From: Halobacillus halophilus DSM 2266
GTDB taxonomy: Bacteria; Bacillota; Bacilli; Bacillales; Halobacillaceae
Direction of reading: 5' to 3'
Assembly (NCBI RefSeq): GCF_000284515.1
Contig: NC_017668.1
Span: 3,162,001-3,226,000 of the forward strand
DNA length: 64,000 bases
Part shown: one piece after another, positions 7,526 to 17,148 of the stretch
Position numbering within the stretch: the stretch's first letter is position 1
How the letters are laid out: each line of letters starts with the position of its first letter
Notes under the pieces: generated by a model
What the model was told of the DNA's origin: nothing
The model's database searches: none
The model's input: only the letters and a program-made list of their open reading frames with translations
Program-made: the position numbers and the translations under genes

Positions 7526-10500
7526 ATGTTGAAAAAATGGTTGTTCATTTGTATCTTGCTGGTGATGGTGTTTGTGTCAGCAGCTTCCCCTGTTTTAGCC
7601 AAGTCAAAGAAAGGAGCTGCGAATGAGTGGAGTGAGCAGGAGATCTTTTCCGGCTTGGAAAAAAGCTTGAAGAATCCCAATGCTGCTTTATCGAAAGCGG
7701 AATTCGCTTCCCTGGTGAATCGAGTGTTTGGATACGAAGACAAAGAGGCTGACTATTGGGAAGCTGTCTTAGAGGACGAAGCTTCCAAAAATTCAGTGAT
7801 TAAACAAGAAGATGCCGTCGAGATGATGACCTATCTCATGCCCGAAGAAGAGAAATTAACTTCCAATGAACTAAGCGTGAAGGCTGAAAAGCCCCTCAAA
7901 GTATCCAAAGCGATGGAGATTTTTGATAGGCTGTTCGAGCGAACGTACACCACACCGGGTACATATCAGGATGAAACAATTGAAGGTACAGCGGTGATCA
8001 GTTCAGCGGATGTTACCCTGAAAAATACAACGATCAATGGTGACCTATACATCACACAGGGAACCAAAGAAGGCTGGACGAAGTTAGAAAACGTCACGGT
8101 AGAAGGAACGATTTACGTGCACAAGCAGGTTCAGAATCACGTACGTTTAATCGATTCCGATGTGAATCAAGTGAAAATCTATGAACCCGGTCAAAAAGAA
8201 ACGGATTGGTCTCTCGTATGGTCAGATGAATTTATGACAGCTGAGATCGATGACTCCAAATGGACCTACGACATCGGCAACTGGATCGTCGATGAAAATG
8301 GGGAAGGAATCTCTCCAGGCTGGGGTAACAACGAGCAGGAATATTACACCGATTCTCCGGAGAATTCATATATTGAAGACGGTAAATTGGTTATTAAAGC
8401 TCAAAAAGAAGAAGAGCCGATTACGGATCAATTTGGTTCTTACGACTATACGTCTGCCAAGCTGAAAACGAAGGGGTTATTCAGCAAGAAGTACGGTAAA
8501 TTTGAAGCCAGAATGAAACTTCCGGAAGGCCAAGGGTTCTGGCCGGCTTTTTGGATGATGCCGGAAGACAGTGTCTACGGGGAATGGGCTGCCTCAGGTG
8601 AAATTGACATTATGGAAGCAGCCGGAAGAGACACGAGCAATATTGGCGGAACGATCCATTATGGTTCGCAAAGTCCGAATAATACGTACCGCGGCACGGA
8701 ATATCATTTTCCGGAAGGAACCGATTACACGGACTACCACACGTACTCTGTGGAGTGGGAGCCGGGAGAAATCCGATGGTATGTAGACGGAGAACTCTAT
8801 CAGACGCTGAATAACTGGTTCAGTAAAGGGGAAGACAAAGCAGCAAACTATACCTACCCTGCTCCTTTTGACCAGGAATTCTATCTTATTATGAATCTCG
8901 CTGTTGGCGGATGGTACGGCGGAAATGCAGATGAAACGACGCCATTCCCGGGTATCATGGAAGTGGATTACGTCCGTGTCTATGAACTAACCGGACGTGA
9001 TTATAAAGAACCGGTTAAACCCGAAGTAGAAGAAGAGGAACTTCCTGAAGATGCCAAGCAGCCTCTCGAAGACGGAAACCTTATCTATGATAATCAATAC
9101 ACGAGAGAAATCAATCAAGTAAATTCAGGAAGCGACTCCTATGATCCTTTGTATTGGAACTTCCTTCAGCTGCCAGACTTTGAAGGCGCTGGTTCCATCT
9201 CAACAGCTGACGTCGATGGAGAAACGTTTGCCAAAACCGAAATTAGTAATCCTGGAAACGCCTTGTGGTCGCTTCAGCTGATCCAAAATGCAGCGATCGT
9301 TGAAGGGCACACGTATAAGGTCAGCTTTGATGCTAAATCCAATACATCCAGAAACATGATGACCAAAGTTTCAGGCGGTGCGGAAAGAGGCTATGCCAAC
9401 TACTCCGGCGAGCAGTCGATCGCCCTGACGGATCAGGTACAGTCGTATGAATACACCTTTACACTAAATCAGGAAACAGATCTTGCAGCCAGACTCGAAT
9501 TCAATATGGGAGCAAATGGGACAGCCCCTGTCTGGATTGGAAATGTCCGCATGGAAGATATCACGGGAATGGAAGAGACAAGTGATCAAAAGACTCCGCT
9601 TCCAGATGGAAATCATGTCTACAATGGAACCTTTGATCAGGGAGATCAGTCCCGCATGATTTATTGGAATGTGAATACCACAGATGATGCGGTCGCAGAA
9701 GCAAGCGTTGACTCAGAAACGCGCGAACTGCACCTGGACATTTCTGAAGGCGGGGACTCCCCTGAAGCTGTCCAGCTGAATCAAACAGGACTTCAATTAT
9801 TGAAAGGAAACACGTACGCTCTTACCTTTGAAGGACGAGCTGAGGAAAATCAATCAATTGAAGTGGCTTTCCTGAGTAAAGACGGCACGGTTCGTTATGC
9901 AGAGCAGGAGGTCCAGTTAACGAAAGATATGAATACGCACGAAGTTACGTTTGAAATGCCGCAGGACATCACAGATCGTGAAGGACAGCTTGTCTTTAAT
10001 ACGGGCGGAAAGTCAGCCAGCATATACCTGGACAACGTCGTCCTGCTTCAAACATCCAGTTTTATTGATTACAGTAACGTTGACCTTTATCCTTTAACCA
10101 ATGGAGACTTTACAGCTGGACTGGACGATTGGTCTACTTATATTCACTTTGATGCCGGCGCCGAAATTACAGCTGACAATGGAGAGCTTGAAGCTCATAT
10201 TACCAATCCAGGTAATGAAATGTGGAGTGTGCTCCTTGAACAGCCAGGACTTCAGCTATCGAAAGGAGTCACGTACGAGCTATCCTTTGACGCCCGGTCA
10301 ACTGTGGCAAGAGACATCGAACTTACGGTAGAGAACGCTTCTTACCAGAGGTATTTTAGCGAAAAAATATCCCTTGAAACAGAGACTCAGAGCTTCGACT
10401 ATGAATGGAACATGACCGCGGACGACACGGTTTCCCTGAAATTTTTAATGGGACAATTTGCGGAAGCTCATGACATTTATATCGACAATGTCGTTTTGCA

Positions 10501-10528
10501 AGTAAAGAATGCAAGTGAATACGAATAA
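7526..10528 (+). CDS. Secreted GH16 endo-beta-glucanase (laminarinase/lichenase) with three CBM-like domains
   Basis: A 1000-residue extracellular enzyme. A signal peptide ends near Ala25. Residues about 30-135 look SLH-like but degenerate. Residues about 140-225 form a beta-helix-like wall-protein module (TAVISSADVTLKNTTINGDL). The GH16 domain (about 228-495) carries EIDIME at 359-364, with nucleophile Glu359 and acid/base Glu364, and the aromatic WPAFWMMP cleft segment. Three carbohydrate-binding-like beta-sandwich modules follow (about 520-690, 695-850, 855-995), each with an L-KG-TY-L-FDAR-type core and ending in a YIDNV-type strand (IGNV in the first). The MEAAGRD context favours beta-1,3 or mixed beta-1,3-1,4 glucan. 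Two LacI operators precede it and a terminator follows. Together with the GH1 and ABC genes it forms a beta-glucan utilisation locus. Substrate is inferred, not shown. Confidence 0.93.
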   Translation: MLKKWLFICILLVMVFVSAASPVLAKSKKGAANEWSEQEIFSGLEKSLKNPNAALSKAEFASLVNRVFGYEDKEADYWEAVLEDEASKNSVIKQEDAVEMMTYLMPEEEKLTSNELSVKAEKPLKVSKAMEIFDRLFERTYTTPGTYQDETIEGTAVISSADVTLKNTTINGDLYITQGTKEGWTKLENVTVEGTIYVHKQVQNHVRLIDSDVNQVKIYEPGQKETDWSLVWSDEFMTAEIDDSKWTYDIGNWIVDENGEGISPGWGNNEQEYYTDSPENSYIEDGKLVIKAQKEEEPITDQFGSYDYTSAKLKTKGLFSKKYGKFEARMKLPEGQGFWPAFWMMPEDSVYGEWAASGEIDIMEAAGRDTSNIGGTIHYGSQSPNNTYRGTEYHFPEGTDYTDYHTYSVEWEPGEIRWYVDGELYQTLNNWFSKGEDKAANYTYPAPFDQEFYLIMNLAVGGWYGGNADETTPFPGIMEVDYVRVYELTGRDYKEPVKPEVEEEELPEDAKQPLEDGNLIYDNQYTREINQVNSGSDSYDPLYWNFLQLPDFEGAGSISTADVDGETFAKTEISNPGNALWSLQLIQNAAIVEGHTYKVSFDAKSNTSRNMMTKVSGGAERGYANYSGEQSIALTDQVQSYEYTFTLNQETDLAARLEFNMGANGTAPVWIGNVRMEDITGMEETSDQKTPLPDGNHVYNGTFDQGDQSRMIYWNVNTTDDAVAEASVDSETRELHLDISEGGDSPEAVQLNQTGLQLLKGNTYALTFEGRAEENQSIEVAFLSKDGTVRYAEQEVQLTKDMNTHEVTFEMPQDITDREGQLVFNTGGKSASIYLDNVVLLQTSSFIDYSNVDLYPLTNGDFTAGLDDWSTYIHFDAGAEITADNGELEAHITNPGNEMWSVLLEQPGLQLSKGVTYELSFDARSTVARDIELTVENASYQRYFSEKISLETETQSFDYEWNMTADDTVSLKFLMGQFAEAHDIYIDNVVLQVKNASEYE

Positions 10529-10536
10529 TTCATGAT

Positions 10537-10571
10537 GAAAAAGGAAGCTGATGAAGCAGCTTCCTTTTTCA
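10537..10571 (+). terminator. Terminator of the GH16 gene
   Basis: AAAAAGGAAGCTG pairs with CAGCTTCCTTTTT around a 6-nt loop, with A- and T-tracts on either side. Confidence 0.88.
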
Positions 10572-10606
10572 AACTTTAAAGGCTTTTCTCTGTTGACTTT
10601 TCAGTC

Positions 10607-10668
10607 TTGCAATAAATACGGCATGATATTATAATACATATATGTCAACAATCGAAAGCGCTTTCGAT
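10607..10668 (+). promoter_or_regulatory. Promoter and autoregulatory operator of the LacI gene
   Basis: TTGCAA, a 17-bp spacer and TATAAT form a good sigma-A promoter (10607-10635). An 18-bp perfect palindrome ATCGAAAGCGCTTTCGAT (10651-10668) covers the expected early transcript, so the regulator should repress itself. Confidence 0.82.
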
Positions 10669-10691
10669 ACCGGAGGAGATGGAATAAAACC

Positions 10692-11723
10692 ATGGTAACT
10701 ATTTACGATATCGCTAAAAAAACAGGATACTCAGTTACAACCGTATCCAAAGCTCTTAACAACTATGCGGATGTCAGTCAGAAAGCAAGAAAAACCATTT
10801 TAGATGCGGTGGAAGAGATGGGTTATTTACCTAATTCCCACGCAAGAACCCTGACGACGAAAAAATCATGGACAATCGGTGTTATTTTCATCGAATCATT
10901 AGGGGTTGGAATGAAGCATCCCTTTTTCAGTTCCGTTATTGAAAGCTTCCGTAAAAATGTAGAAATGCTCGGCTATGATCTGCTATTTGCTTCCCGGATG
11001 ATCAATAACCAGAAGAAAAGTTATCTGGAGCAGTTCAAGTACCGCGGCGTCGATGGCGTCGTGATCGTCAGCTCGTTATTTAACGATAAGCAAGTAAAGG
11101 AGCTCATGGAATCGACCATTCCTACGGTGGTCATTGATTTACATAGCAGCGAATCCGCTGTCGTGAAATCGGATAACTTCGACGGAAGCTATAAAGCTGT
11201 TGATTACCTGTATTCCCTCGGGCATCGTAACATGGCTCATATCGCAGGGCACGCCACCACGTTTGCTGGACAGGAAAGACTAAATGGCTTTTTAACTTCG
11301 ACGAAATCATTAGGTCTCGATATACCAGATGAATACATTGTAAATGGGGATTACTTTTCGCGTAAAGGAGGCTATGAAGCTATGAAAAAACTTCTGGCCC
11401 TTCCCCATCTCCCTACCGCTGTCTATGCAGCTGGTGATGAATTAGCGATTGGAGCTATGCAAGCGATCAAAGACGCTGGATACAGCGTTCCGGAGGACTT
11501 TTCTATTGTCGGATTTGATGATATTGATATCTCCCAGTTCGTGAACCCACCTTTAACCACCATCCGGCAGAATACGGATGTACTTGGAAAAGAAGCTGCA
11601 GAATTATTGCTTCAGCAAATCAACAGCCGCCAGAAAGTGAACGACAGTATTGTCGTACCGGTTGAGCTCGTCATTCGTGACAGCTGTAAAGCTCTCGTCC
11701 AGACGGAAAGCTCTCCATCCTGA
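10692..11723 (+). CDS. LacI family transcriptional regulator of the beta-glucan locus
   Basis: A 343-residue repressor. Residues 1-60 hold the LacI HTH and hinge helix (TIYDIAKKTGYSVTTVSKALN, LPNSHARTL). Residues 62-335 form a periplasmic-binding-protein-like sugar domain (TIGVIF, GVDGVVIVSS, FDGSYKA, VYAAGDELAIGAM, SIVGFDDIDIS). It sits between the GH16 gene and the GH1/ABC operon, and operators of one type precede all three transcription units, so it is the likely local regulator; the inducer is probably a beta-gluco-oligosaccharide. The ATG has GGAGGAG about 10 nt upstream. CcpA could share some of the sites, since GAAAGCGCTTTC is also a cre core. Confidence 0.93.
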   Translation: MVTIYDIAKKTGYSVTTVSKALNNYADVSQKARKTILDAVEEMGYLPNSHARTLTTKKSWTIGVIFIESLGVGMKHPFFSSVIESFRKNVEMLGYDLLFASRMINNQKKSYLEQFKYRGVDGVVIVSSLFNDKQVKELMESTIPTVVIDLHSSESAVVKSDNFDGSYKAVDYLYSLGHRNMAHIAGHATTFAGQERLNGFLTSTKSLGLDIPDEYIVNGDYFSRKGGYEAMKKLLALPHLPTAVYAAGDELAIGAMQAIKDAGYSVPEDFSIVGFDDIDISQFVNPPLTTIRQNTDVLGKEAAELLLQQINSRQKVNDSIVVPVELVIRDSCKALVQTESSPS

Positions 11724-11772
11724 AAAAAAGCTGTATCCTTCAAGGTGCGTCCTGGAGGATACAGCTTTTTTA
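11723..11772 (+). terminator. Terminator of the LacI gene
   Basis: AAAAGCTGTATCC pairs with GGATACAGCTTTT, followed by a T-run. Confidence 0.88.
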
Positions 11773-12192
11773 CGTTTTCTCCGGCTATTCTTCCACTTTC
11801 GCTAAAAAGTATCGTAAGTGAACACCTTTCCTCACGAGATTGATTGCTTTTAGAATAACCTTATAGCAAACCCTTAGTATTATAGCTCTGTTCAAACGTT
11901 TATTGCTAGTTAGCTATCCCCATAATCCCTTTAAATGCTATGGGTTCGATATAGCGCCTATTCGATATACCGTATTAAACCATACCTCGCTTTATAAAAA
12001 ATGCTAATTACTTAATAATTCAAGCTCACTTAGCGTCTAAAACCCTTTTTAATCAAACTCCTTAGATAATTAAATAAGTAGAAAGTAACCAACAAACTGA
12101 GTAAATTCTAATTTGGTGCTTTTTATTAAAACCATATTTATCCAAATATGACCAAATAAAATGAATAAATGGACTATTAAGGGTTTTTACAG
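11773..12192. other. AT-rich intergenic region with short repeats, no gene
   Basis: No open frame with a ribosome site was found. Two copies of TTCGATATA lie 16 bp apart (11945 and 11961), and an inverted repeat CATATTT-ATCC-AAATATG lies at 12133-12150. The latter is about 45 bp upstream of the -24 element of the next promoter and could be an activator-binding site. Confidence 0.5.
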
Positions 12193-12209
12193 TTGGCATG
12201 ATACTTGCA
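12193..12209 (+). promoter_or_regulatory. Candidate sigma-54 (SigL) -24/-12 promoter of the cyanophycinase-like gene
   Basis: TTGGCATGATACTTGCA matches the sigma-54 consensus (TTGGCAC-R-N4-TTGCA) at every conserved base except C to T after GGCA. GG and GC are spaced exactly 10 bp apart. A weaker sigma-A reading (TTTACA, 18 bp, TATTAA) overlaps it. Confidence 0.6.
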
Positions 12210-12251
12210 TATTAAATACCTGATAGGTAAACAAAGAAGGGAGCAATTTGA

Positions 12252-14771
12252 ATGAAGGTAAGTAAGTTTTTCATGCTTGTGCTAATGATGAGCGTCATCG
12301 TGGGTTCAGGAATTTCCAGTATTTCAGCTAAGGGGAATGAGACCAGTATTAAGGGGAGCCTCGTGATTGCCGGTGGATCACTAGGGACAAGCAATGTGGA
12401 GGTATATGAACAGTTTATTGATTTAGCCGGAGGTGACAAGGATGCAAAGATCGGAATTGTACCTGCCGCTTCAGGATCATTGAAATCCTCGATTCAATTT
12501 AAAGAGGATTTGATTTCCTACGGAGTAGAGAAATCCTCAATCGAAATTCTGCAGTTATCATCCCATGATTTCAGTGGAACAGATCAGAATGAGAGAAAAT
12601 GGAAGAGTAATGCTCAAAAGAACAAAATGGTAAATAAAATCAAGGGACTAAGCGGGATTTGGTTCGTGGGTGGTGACCAGTTGAAAATTACCGACACCCT
12701 TTTAAAGAAAAACGGTAAAAAGACGAAAGCGTTGGAGGCGATCTGGTCTATTTATGAGGATGGAGCAGTTCTTGGAGGAACGAGTGCCGGAGCAGCCATC
12801 ATGAGTAATGTCATGATTACTGGCGGAGACAGTCTTGGGGGATTTCGACATGAATTCACCTCAGAGGACGTTTCAAGTTCTGACAAGGAGTATGCACCGG
12901 TTTATATTGAAAAAGGTCTCGGCTTCTTCCAATGGGGCATTGTGGACCAGCACTTCAATGAACGTTCTCGTCTAGGTAGACTAGCCGCTGCTGCTTTAGA
13001 ATTTGAGACCCAGGGAAATTATGCTTACGGCATTGATGAAGACACAGCGATGGTTGTCCATAACAAGAAAGAAACGATTGATATTATAGGAAGAAGCACC
13101 GTCGCAGTTATCGATCCAGCAGAAGCTGAAAGAAAGGGAAAAGAAATCGTTAATCTTGATATCAGCTACTTATCACCCGGAGATCAAATAGACGCAAAAA
13201 ATAAAATCTTTCATATTAGCAAAGACAAGTTTCCTACTGTAGGATACGAATATTTCAACTTTGATCCTCTCCCAGCAACTGGCGTGCTCACTTCTTATGG
13301 CACTTTACCAAACTACCTTTCTTATTCACTTGTAGATAACGAAGCTGCAACTGAAGTGAAGAGTTATCTTTACGACAGTAAAGGTGAAGGTTTTCAACTT
13401 AACTTTGAGCAGAAAGAAGAAACGGAAGGGTTCTGGGGATACCAGGATGGCCAAAAAGACTCTTATTCATTAGTTCATGTCAAAATGGATGTAGAACCTA
13501 TTCTGGTCCACTTTGAGGAGAATAATCAAGTCTTTAATAATTACCATCCCTCTACATTCACCGTACCTGAACTTTCATTTAATCCTGAAACCAAGGGCAG
13601 CTTAGTCATGGCAGGTGGAGCCTTAGGCAGCTCCAATGAGGAAGTTTACGAGGCATTTATTACAAGAGCTGGTGAAGATGCCACATTCGGAATCATCCCA
13701 GCAGCAAGTTCCAGCTTAAAATCTTCCAATGCCTTTAAAGAAGATTTGATGCAATACGGAGTCGATGAAGAGAGCATTGACATCCTCCCTCTTTCCAATC
13801 ATGATTTCAGCGGGACAAAAGAAAATGAAAGCGACTGGTTAAAAAATAGAAATAATGAAAAACTAGCTGAAAAAATAAAAGAGTACGACGGCATCTGGTT
13901 TGTTGGAGGGGACCAAACAGATATTACAGCCAGTCTATTAAATGAGGATGGGACCAAATCAAAAGTTCTAGAAAGCCTTTGGTCCATCTACGAAAAAGGC
14001 GCAGTATTAGGCGGTACGAGTGCCGGCGCCGCCATTATGAGTGATGTTATGATCGCTGGAGGCGGAAGTCACGATACGTTAGCAAAAGGATTCACCGACA
14101 CGTACGATGGCATGTCCCAGCAGGAAGGCGGAGCTTCCTACTTGGAACAAGGATTAGGATTCTTCCCACATGGTATCATTGACCAGCACTTCGATAACAA
14201 AGCACGGTTAGGACGATTGATTGCTACTTCATCCGCTCACGCTGATGAAGGGGAATTCTCTTACGGCATAGACGAAGACACCGCATTAATTTTCGATAAC
14301 CAAACAGGAGTTATGGAAGTTGCAGGACGTGCAGGAGTGTCCGTTGTCGACCTGTCAGAAGCTGCAAATCCGAAACACGCCCCCTCTTTATATGAGGACA
14401 TCCAACTATCATGGATCACATCAGGAGATACATTGAACCTGAACACAAAAACTTTCACAATTAGTGACCATAAAGTTTCGACAAAAGATTATGAGTACTT
14501 TGATTATGAAGCCGCCCCACATTCAGGCGTCCTCACCCCTCATTCGACCTTGGCAAACTTTTTATCCTACAGCCTTCTTGACAACTATCGCGAAGACGAA
14601 CTGAAAAGCTATAGTTTCCATGAAGGAAAAGGATTTGAGATAACATTTAAAAAGGGAGAAAACACAGAAGGATTCTGGGGATATCAAGATGGAAATAAAG
14701 ACGATTATTCTTTCTTGCATGTGAACTTGAACATCCAGCCGATTGAAGTTTATATTGTAGAAGAAAATTAA
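12252..14771 (+). CDS. Secreted tandem cyanophycinase-like (peptidase S51) protein, two catalytic domains
   Basis: An 839-residue exported protein with a signal peptide of about 27 residues. It is an internal duplication: each half has a GSLV-AGGSLG/GALG start, a GIWFVGGDQ strand, the nucleophile elbow GGTSAGAAIMS (Ser178 and Ser590), a D-Q-H-F motif with the catalytic His, R-LGRL, GIDEDTA, and then an additional C-terminal beta-rich module (LSYSL-DN, EGFWGYQDG). Cyanophycinases of about 270 residues cleave the Asp-Arg storage polymer cyanophycin; here two are linked. Half 1 has NERSRLGRL like cyanobacterial enzymes, whereas half 2 has NKARLGRL, replacing one substrate-contacting Arg by Lys. 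It is a single-gene unit behind a probable sigma-54 promoter. The polymer substrate is inferred from the family. Confidence 0.88.
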   Translation: MKVSKFFMLVLMMSVIVGSGISSISAKGNETSIKGSLVIAGGSLGTSNVEVYEQFIDLAGGDKDAKIGIVPAASGSLKSSIQFKEDLISYGVEKSSIEILQLSSHDFSGTDQNERKWKSNAQKNKMVNKIKGLSGIWFVGGDQLKITDTLLKKNGKKTKALEAIWSIYEDGAVLGGTSAGAAIMSNVMITGGDSLGGFRHEFTSEDVSSSDKEYAPVYIEKGLGFFQWGIVDQHFNERSRLGRLAAAALEFETQGNYAYGIDEDTAMVVHNKKETIDIIGRSTVAVIDPAEAERKGKEIVNLDISYLSPGDQIDAKNKIFHISKDKFPTVGYEYFNFDPLPATGVLTSYGTLPNYLSYSLVDNEAATEVKSYLYDSKGEGFQLNFEQKEETEGFWGYQDGQKDSYSLVHVKMDVEPILVHFEENNQVFNNYHPSTFTVPELSFNPETKGSLVMAGGALGSSNEEVYEAFITRAGEDATFGIIPAASSSLKSSNAFKEDLMQYGVDEESIDILPLSNHDFSGTKENESDWLKNRNNEKLAEKIKEYDGIWFVGGDQTDITASLLNEDGTKSKVLESLWSIYEKGAVLGGTSAGAAIMSDVMIAGGGSHDTLAKGFTDTYDGMSQQEGGASYLEQGLGFFPHGIIDQHFDNKARLGRLIATSSAHADEGEFSYGIDEDTALIFDNQTGVMEVAGRAGVSVVDLSEAANPKHAPSLYEDIQLSWITSGDTLNLNTKTFTISDHKVSTKDYEYFDYEAAPHSGVLTPHSTLANFLSYSLLDNYREDELKSYSFHEGKGFEITFKKGENTEGFWGYQDGNKDDYSFLHVNLNIQPIEVYIVEEN

Positions 14772-14869
14772 ATAGCCCCATTCATTCTTGTTACTCATGT
14801 TTTCTTGGTAAGCATCTTAAAAAAATTATATCTCAGGGCTAAAATTTATATGGAGCTAAATTACAGGAA

Positions 14870-14907
14870 AAAAAGACTGTCGGGAGAGATTCCCCCGACA
14901 GTCTTTT
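14870..14907. terminator. Bidirectional terminator
   Basis: AAAAAGACTGTCGGG pairs with CCCGACAGTCTTTTT around a short loop. It ends both the cyanophycinase-like gene and the convergent GH1 operon. Confidence 0.87.
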
Positions 14908-14912
14908 TAGCT

Positions 14913-16256
14913 TTAAATCTCGAACCAGTTATTATGAACCGTCTGCTGATACCAGTAATAGCTCTCTTTCTTCGTTCTTTCAAATGTCCGGTAGTTAACA
15001 TGAACGGATCCAAATCGCTTGCTGTACCCTTCCGCCCACTCGAAATTATCAAGAAGTGACCAGAGGATATATCCTTTAATCGGAACTCCTGATTTCATGG
15101 CACGATGAAGAGCGGTTAAGTGTTTTTTCAAATAATCAATACGCGGCTGATCGTTAACAATGCCGTTCTCTACTTCATGGTTGTAGCAGGCTCCATTTTC
15201 CGTGATATAAATCGGAACCTCACCGTATTGCTGGTGAATATAGGTTAATAGTTTATAGAAACCCTCTGAATAGACGGGCCAGCCAATATCGGTCTTATCG
15301 TAATCCACCCATATCGGTTCAGCTTCAAATAATCCGCTACCTTCTTTATAGCGCGCAATACTGCCCGAATAATAGTTGATTCCCATAAAATCAATTGGCT
15401 GAGATATCGTTTCCATATCGCCCTCTTCAACTTTAAGATACGCATTGTTATCGGCAAAAATGGATTGAAGAAGATCAGGATAAGTCCCTTTGAACACTGG
15501 ATCCATAAACCACTCGACCTTCCATTGCATCTCGCGGCGGCAGGCCTCATGGTCCTCTTCAGCCGAACTGAACGGCTCCAGCCAGTCCGCGTTCGGTGCA
15601 TAACCGATTTCACCGTCAGGAATCATCTCACGAAAGGCTTCCACTGCTTTTCCGTGCGCCAGCAATAAGTGGTGGGCGACGTCAACAGCTGCCTGAAGAT
15701 CCTGTTTACCCGGAGCATGGACCCCTAAGTAATTGGAAAGGAAAGAAGCACACCACGGTTCGTTAATGGTAATCCAGTTCTTCACCTGATCTCCAAACGC
15801 TTCATACATAGCCTTCGCGTACTCCTGGAATGCTTCGACCGTATCGCGGTTTTCCCAGCCGCCCTGATCCTGAAGCGTCTGCGGTAAATCCCAGTGATAC
15901 AACGTGATCATGGGTTCGATTCCATTCTCAAGAAGCGAGTCGATTAAGCGCTGGTAATAGGCCACTCCCTCAGGGTTCACCTCTCCCTTTCCCTGAGGAA
16001 TGACACGTGGCCAGGAAATAGAAAAGCGATACACGTCCACGCCCAGCTCCTTTAATAGCTGTACATCTTCTTCATACTTGTGGTAGCTGTCACACGCATA
16101 GTCCCCGTTGTCTCCATTTTTCACGTTTCCTGGAGTATGCGAAAAGGTATCCCAGATCGAAGGAGCCCTGCCGCCTTTATCGGCTGCACCTTCAATTTGG
16201 TAAGCCGCTGTAGCCGCTCCCCATTTCATTGATTTAGGAAATTCGATTGTTGTCAT
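14913..16256 (-). CDS. GH1 family beta-glucosidase
   Basis: A 447-residue cytoplasmic glycosidase of family GH1 at full family length. It shows the N-terminal signature WGAATAAYQIEGA, the acid/base Glu166 in TINEPW, and the nucleophile Glu353 in YITENGA. No signal peptide is present, so it hydrolyses imported beta-gluco-oligosaccharides to glucose. It is the last gene of the operon SBP-permease-permease-GH1 and ends at a strong terminator. The ATG has GGAGGT 8 nt upstream. A 6-phospho-beta-glucosidase role is less likely because uptake here is by an ABC system rather than a PTS. Confidence 0.94.
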   Translation of the reverse strand: MTTIEFPKSMKWGAATAAYQIEGAADKGGRAPSIWDTFSHTPGNVKNGDNGDYACDSYHKYEEDVQLLKELGVDVYRFSISWPRVIPQGKGEVNPEGVAYYQRLIDSLLENGIEPMITLYHWDLPQTLQDQGGWENRDTVEAFQEYAKAMYEAFGDQVKNWITINEPWCASFLSNYLGVHAPGKQDLQAAVDVAHHLLLAHGKAVEAFREMIPDGEIGYAPNADWLEPFSSAEEDHEACRREMQWKVEWFMDPVFKGTYPDLLQSIFADNNAYLKVEEGDMETISQPIDFMGINYYSGSIARYKEGSGLFEAEPIWVDYDKTDIGWPVYSEGFYKLLTYIHQQYGEVPIYITENGACYNHEVENGIVNDQPRIDYLKKHLTALHRAMKSGVPIKGYILWSLLDNFEWAEGYSKRFGSVHVNYRTFERTKKESYYWYQQTVHNNWFEI

Positions 16257-16308
16257 GTTCCGTACCTCCGAATAGCTTTATAGTTAAGTCGTATGTTCAT
16301 GCGATTTG

Positions 16309-17148
16309 TTACTTCACAGAACCTTCTGTAATACTTGAAATAAATAGTTTATTAAACATAAGGAAAATGATGATGAGTGGCACCGTTGCCCAGAACACAC
16401 CGGACAGCACCATACCAAAGTCCATATTATACGACTCATTCAGGGAAGCGAGCGCTACCTGAAGTGTATAAGATTCCGGACTCCGTAATACCGTGAACTG
16501 CCACAGGAACTCGCCCCATACTAGCGTGAAGACGATAATTCCAAGCGTCGCAAAGGCCGGCTTAATAATCGGCAGTACGATACTGCGGTAAATCCTGAAG
16601 TTCGAACACCCATCCAGTTTAGCCGCTTCAATTAATTCATCCGGCACCGACTGGCTGACATATTGCCTCATTAAGAAAATTCCGAGCGGATTAAGCAGGT
16701 AAACGATACCCGCTCCAAATAATGTATCAAGCCACCCTAGTTGGGAAACCAGATAATACTGCGGAATTAATCCAAGTTGAGGTGGAATAACCATCGTGAG
16801 CAAAATCGATACAAATAAAACGTTTTTTCCTGGAAAGTGGAACTTGGCAAACGCAAATCCAGCAAGTGAACTAATCAACAGCACGAGCAGTGTCGTAATG
16901 GTACAGAGCAGAAACGTATTCCACATGGCCTGGAAGAACGGAATCTGATCCAGCACATTTTGAAAGTTTTCAACCAGCTTCGTCCCGGGAATCATGGCTG
17001 GCGGAATGGAGTTATACGCTTCACTTGGCCTTGTCGCCATAACAAACATCCAGTAAAACGGAAATAAGGATAAGAGAGATGCGAAGATCAGCACGGCATA
17101 TATCGGAACCGATTTCATAGAGAATTTTTTCTTATTATCCTTTGGCAT
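16309..17148 (-). CDS. Carbohydrate ABC transporter permease (MalG type)
   Basis: A 279-residue inner-membrane permease with six hydrophobic segments and the cytoplasmic EAA loop EAAKLDGCSNFRIYRSIVLP that docks the ATPase. It overlaps the upstream permease by 14 bp, which suggests translational coupling. It imports the oligosaccharide delivered by the lipoprotein encoded at 18168. No ATPase gene is nearby, so a shared MsmX-type ATPase encoded elsewhere is expected, as is usual for Bacillus CUT1 sugar importers. Confidence 0.93.
   Translation of the reverse strand: MPKDNKKKFSMKSVPIYAVLIFASLLSLFPFYWMFVMATRPSEAYNSIPPAMIPGTKLVENFQNVLDQIPFFQAMWNTFLLCTITTLLVLLISSLAGFAFAKFHFPGKNVLFVSILLTMVIPPQLGLIPQYYLVSQLGWLDTLFGAGIVYLLNPLGIFLMRQYVSQSVPDELIEAAKLDGCSNFRIYRSIVLPIIKPAFATLGIIVFTLVWGEFLWQFTVLRSPESYTLQVALASLNESYNMDFGMVLSGVFWATVPLIIIFLMFNKLFISSITEGSVK

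Noticed and set aside
15245-15613. 122-codon minus-strand frame
   Set aside because: It lies in a shifted frame within the GH1 gene and has an atypical composition.
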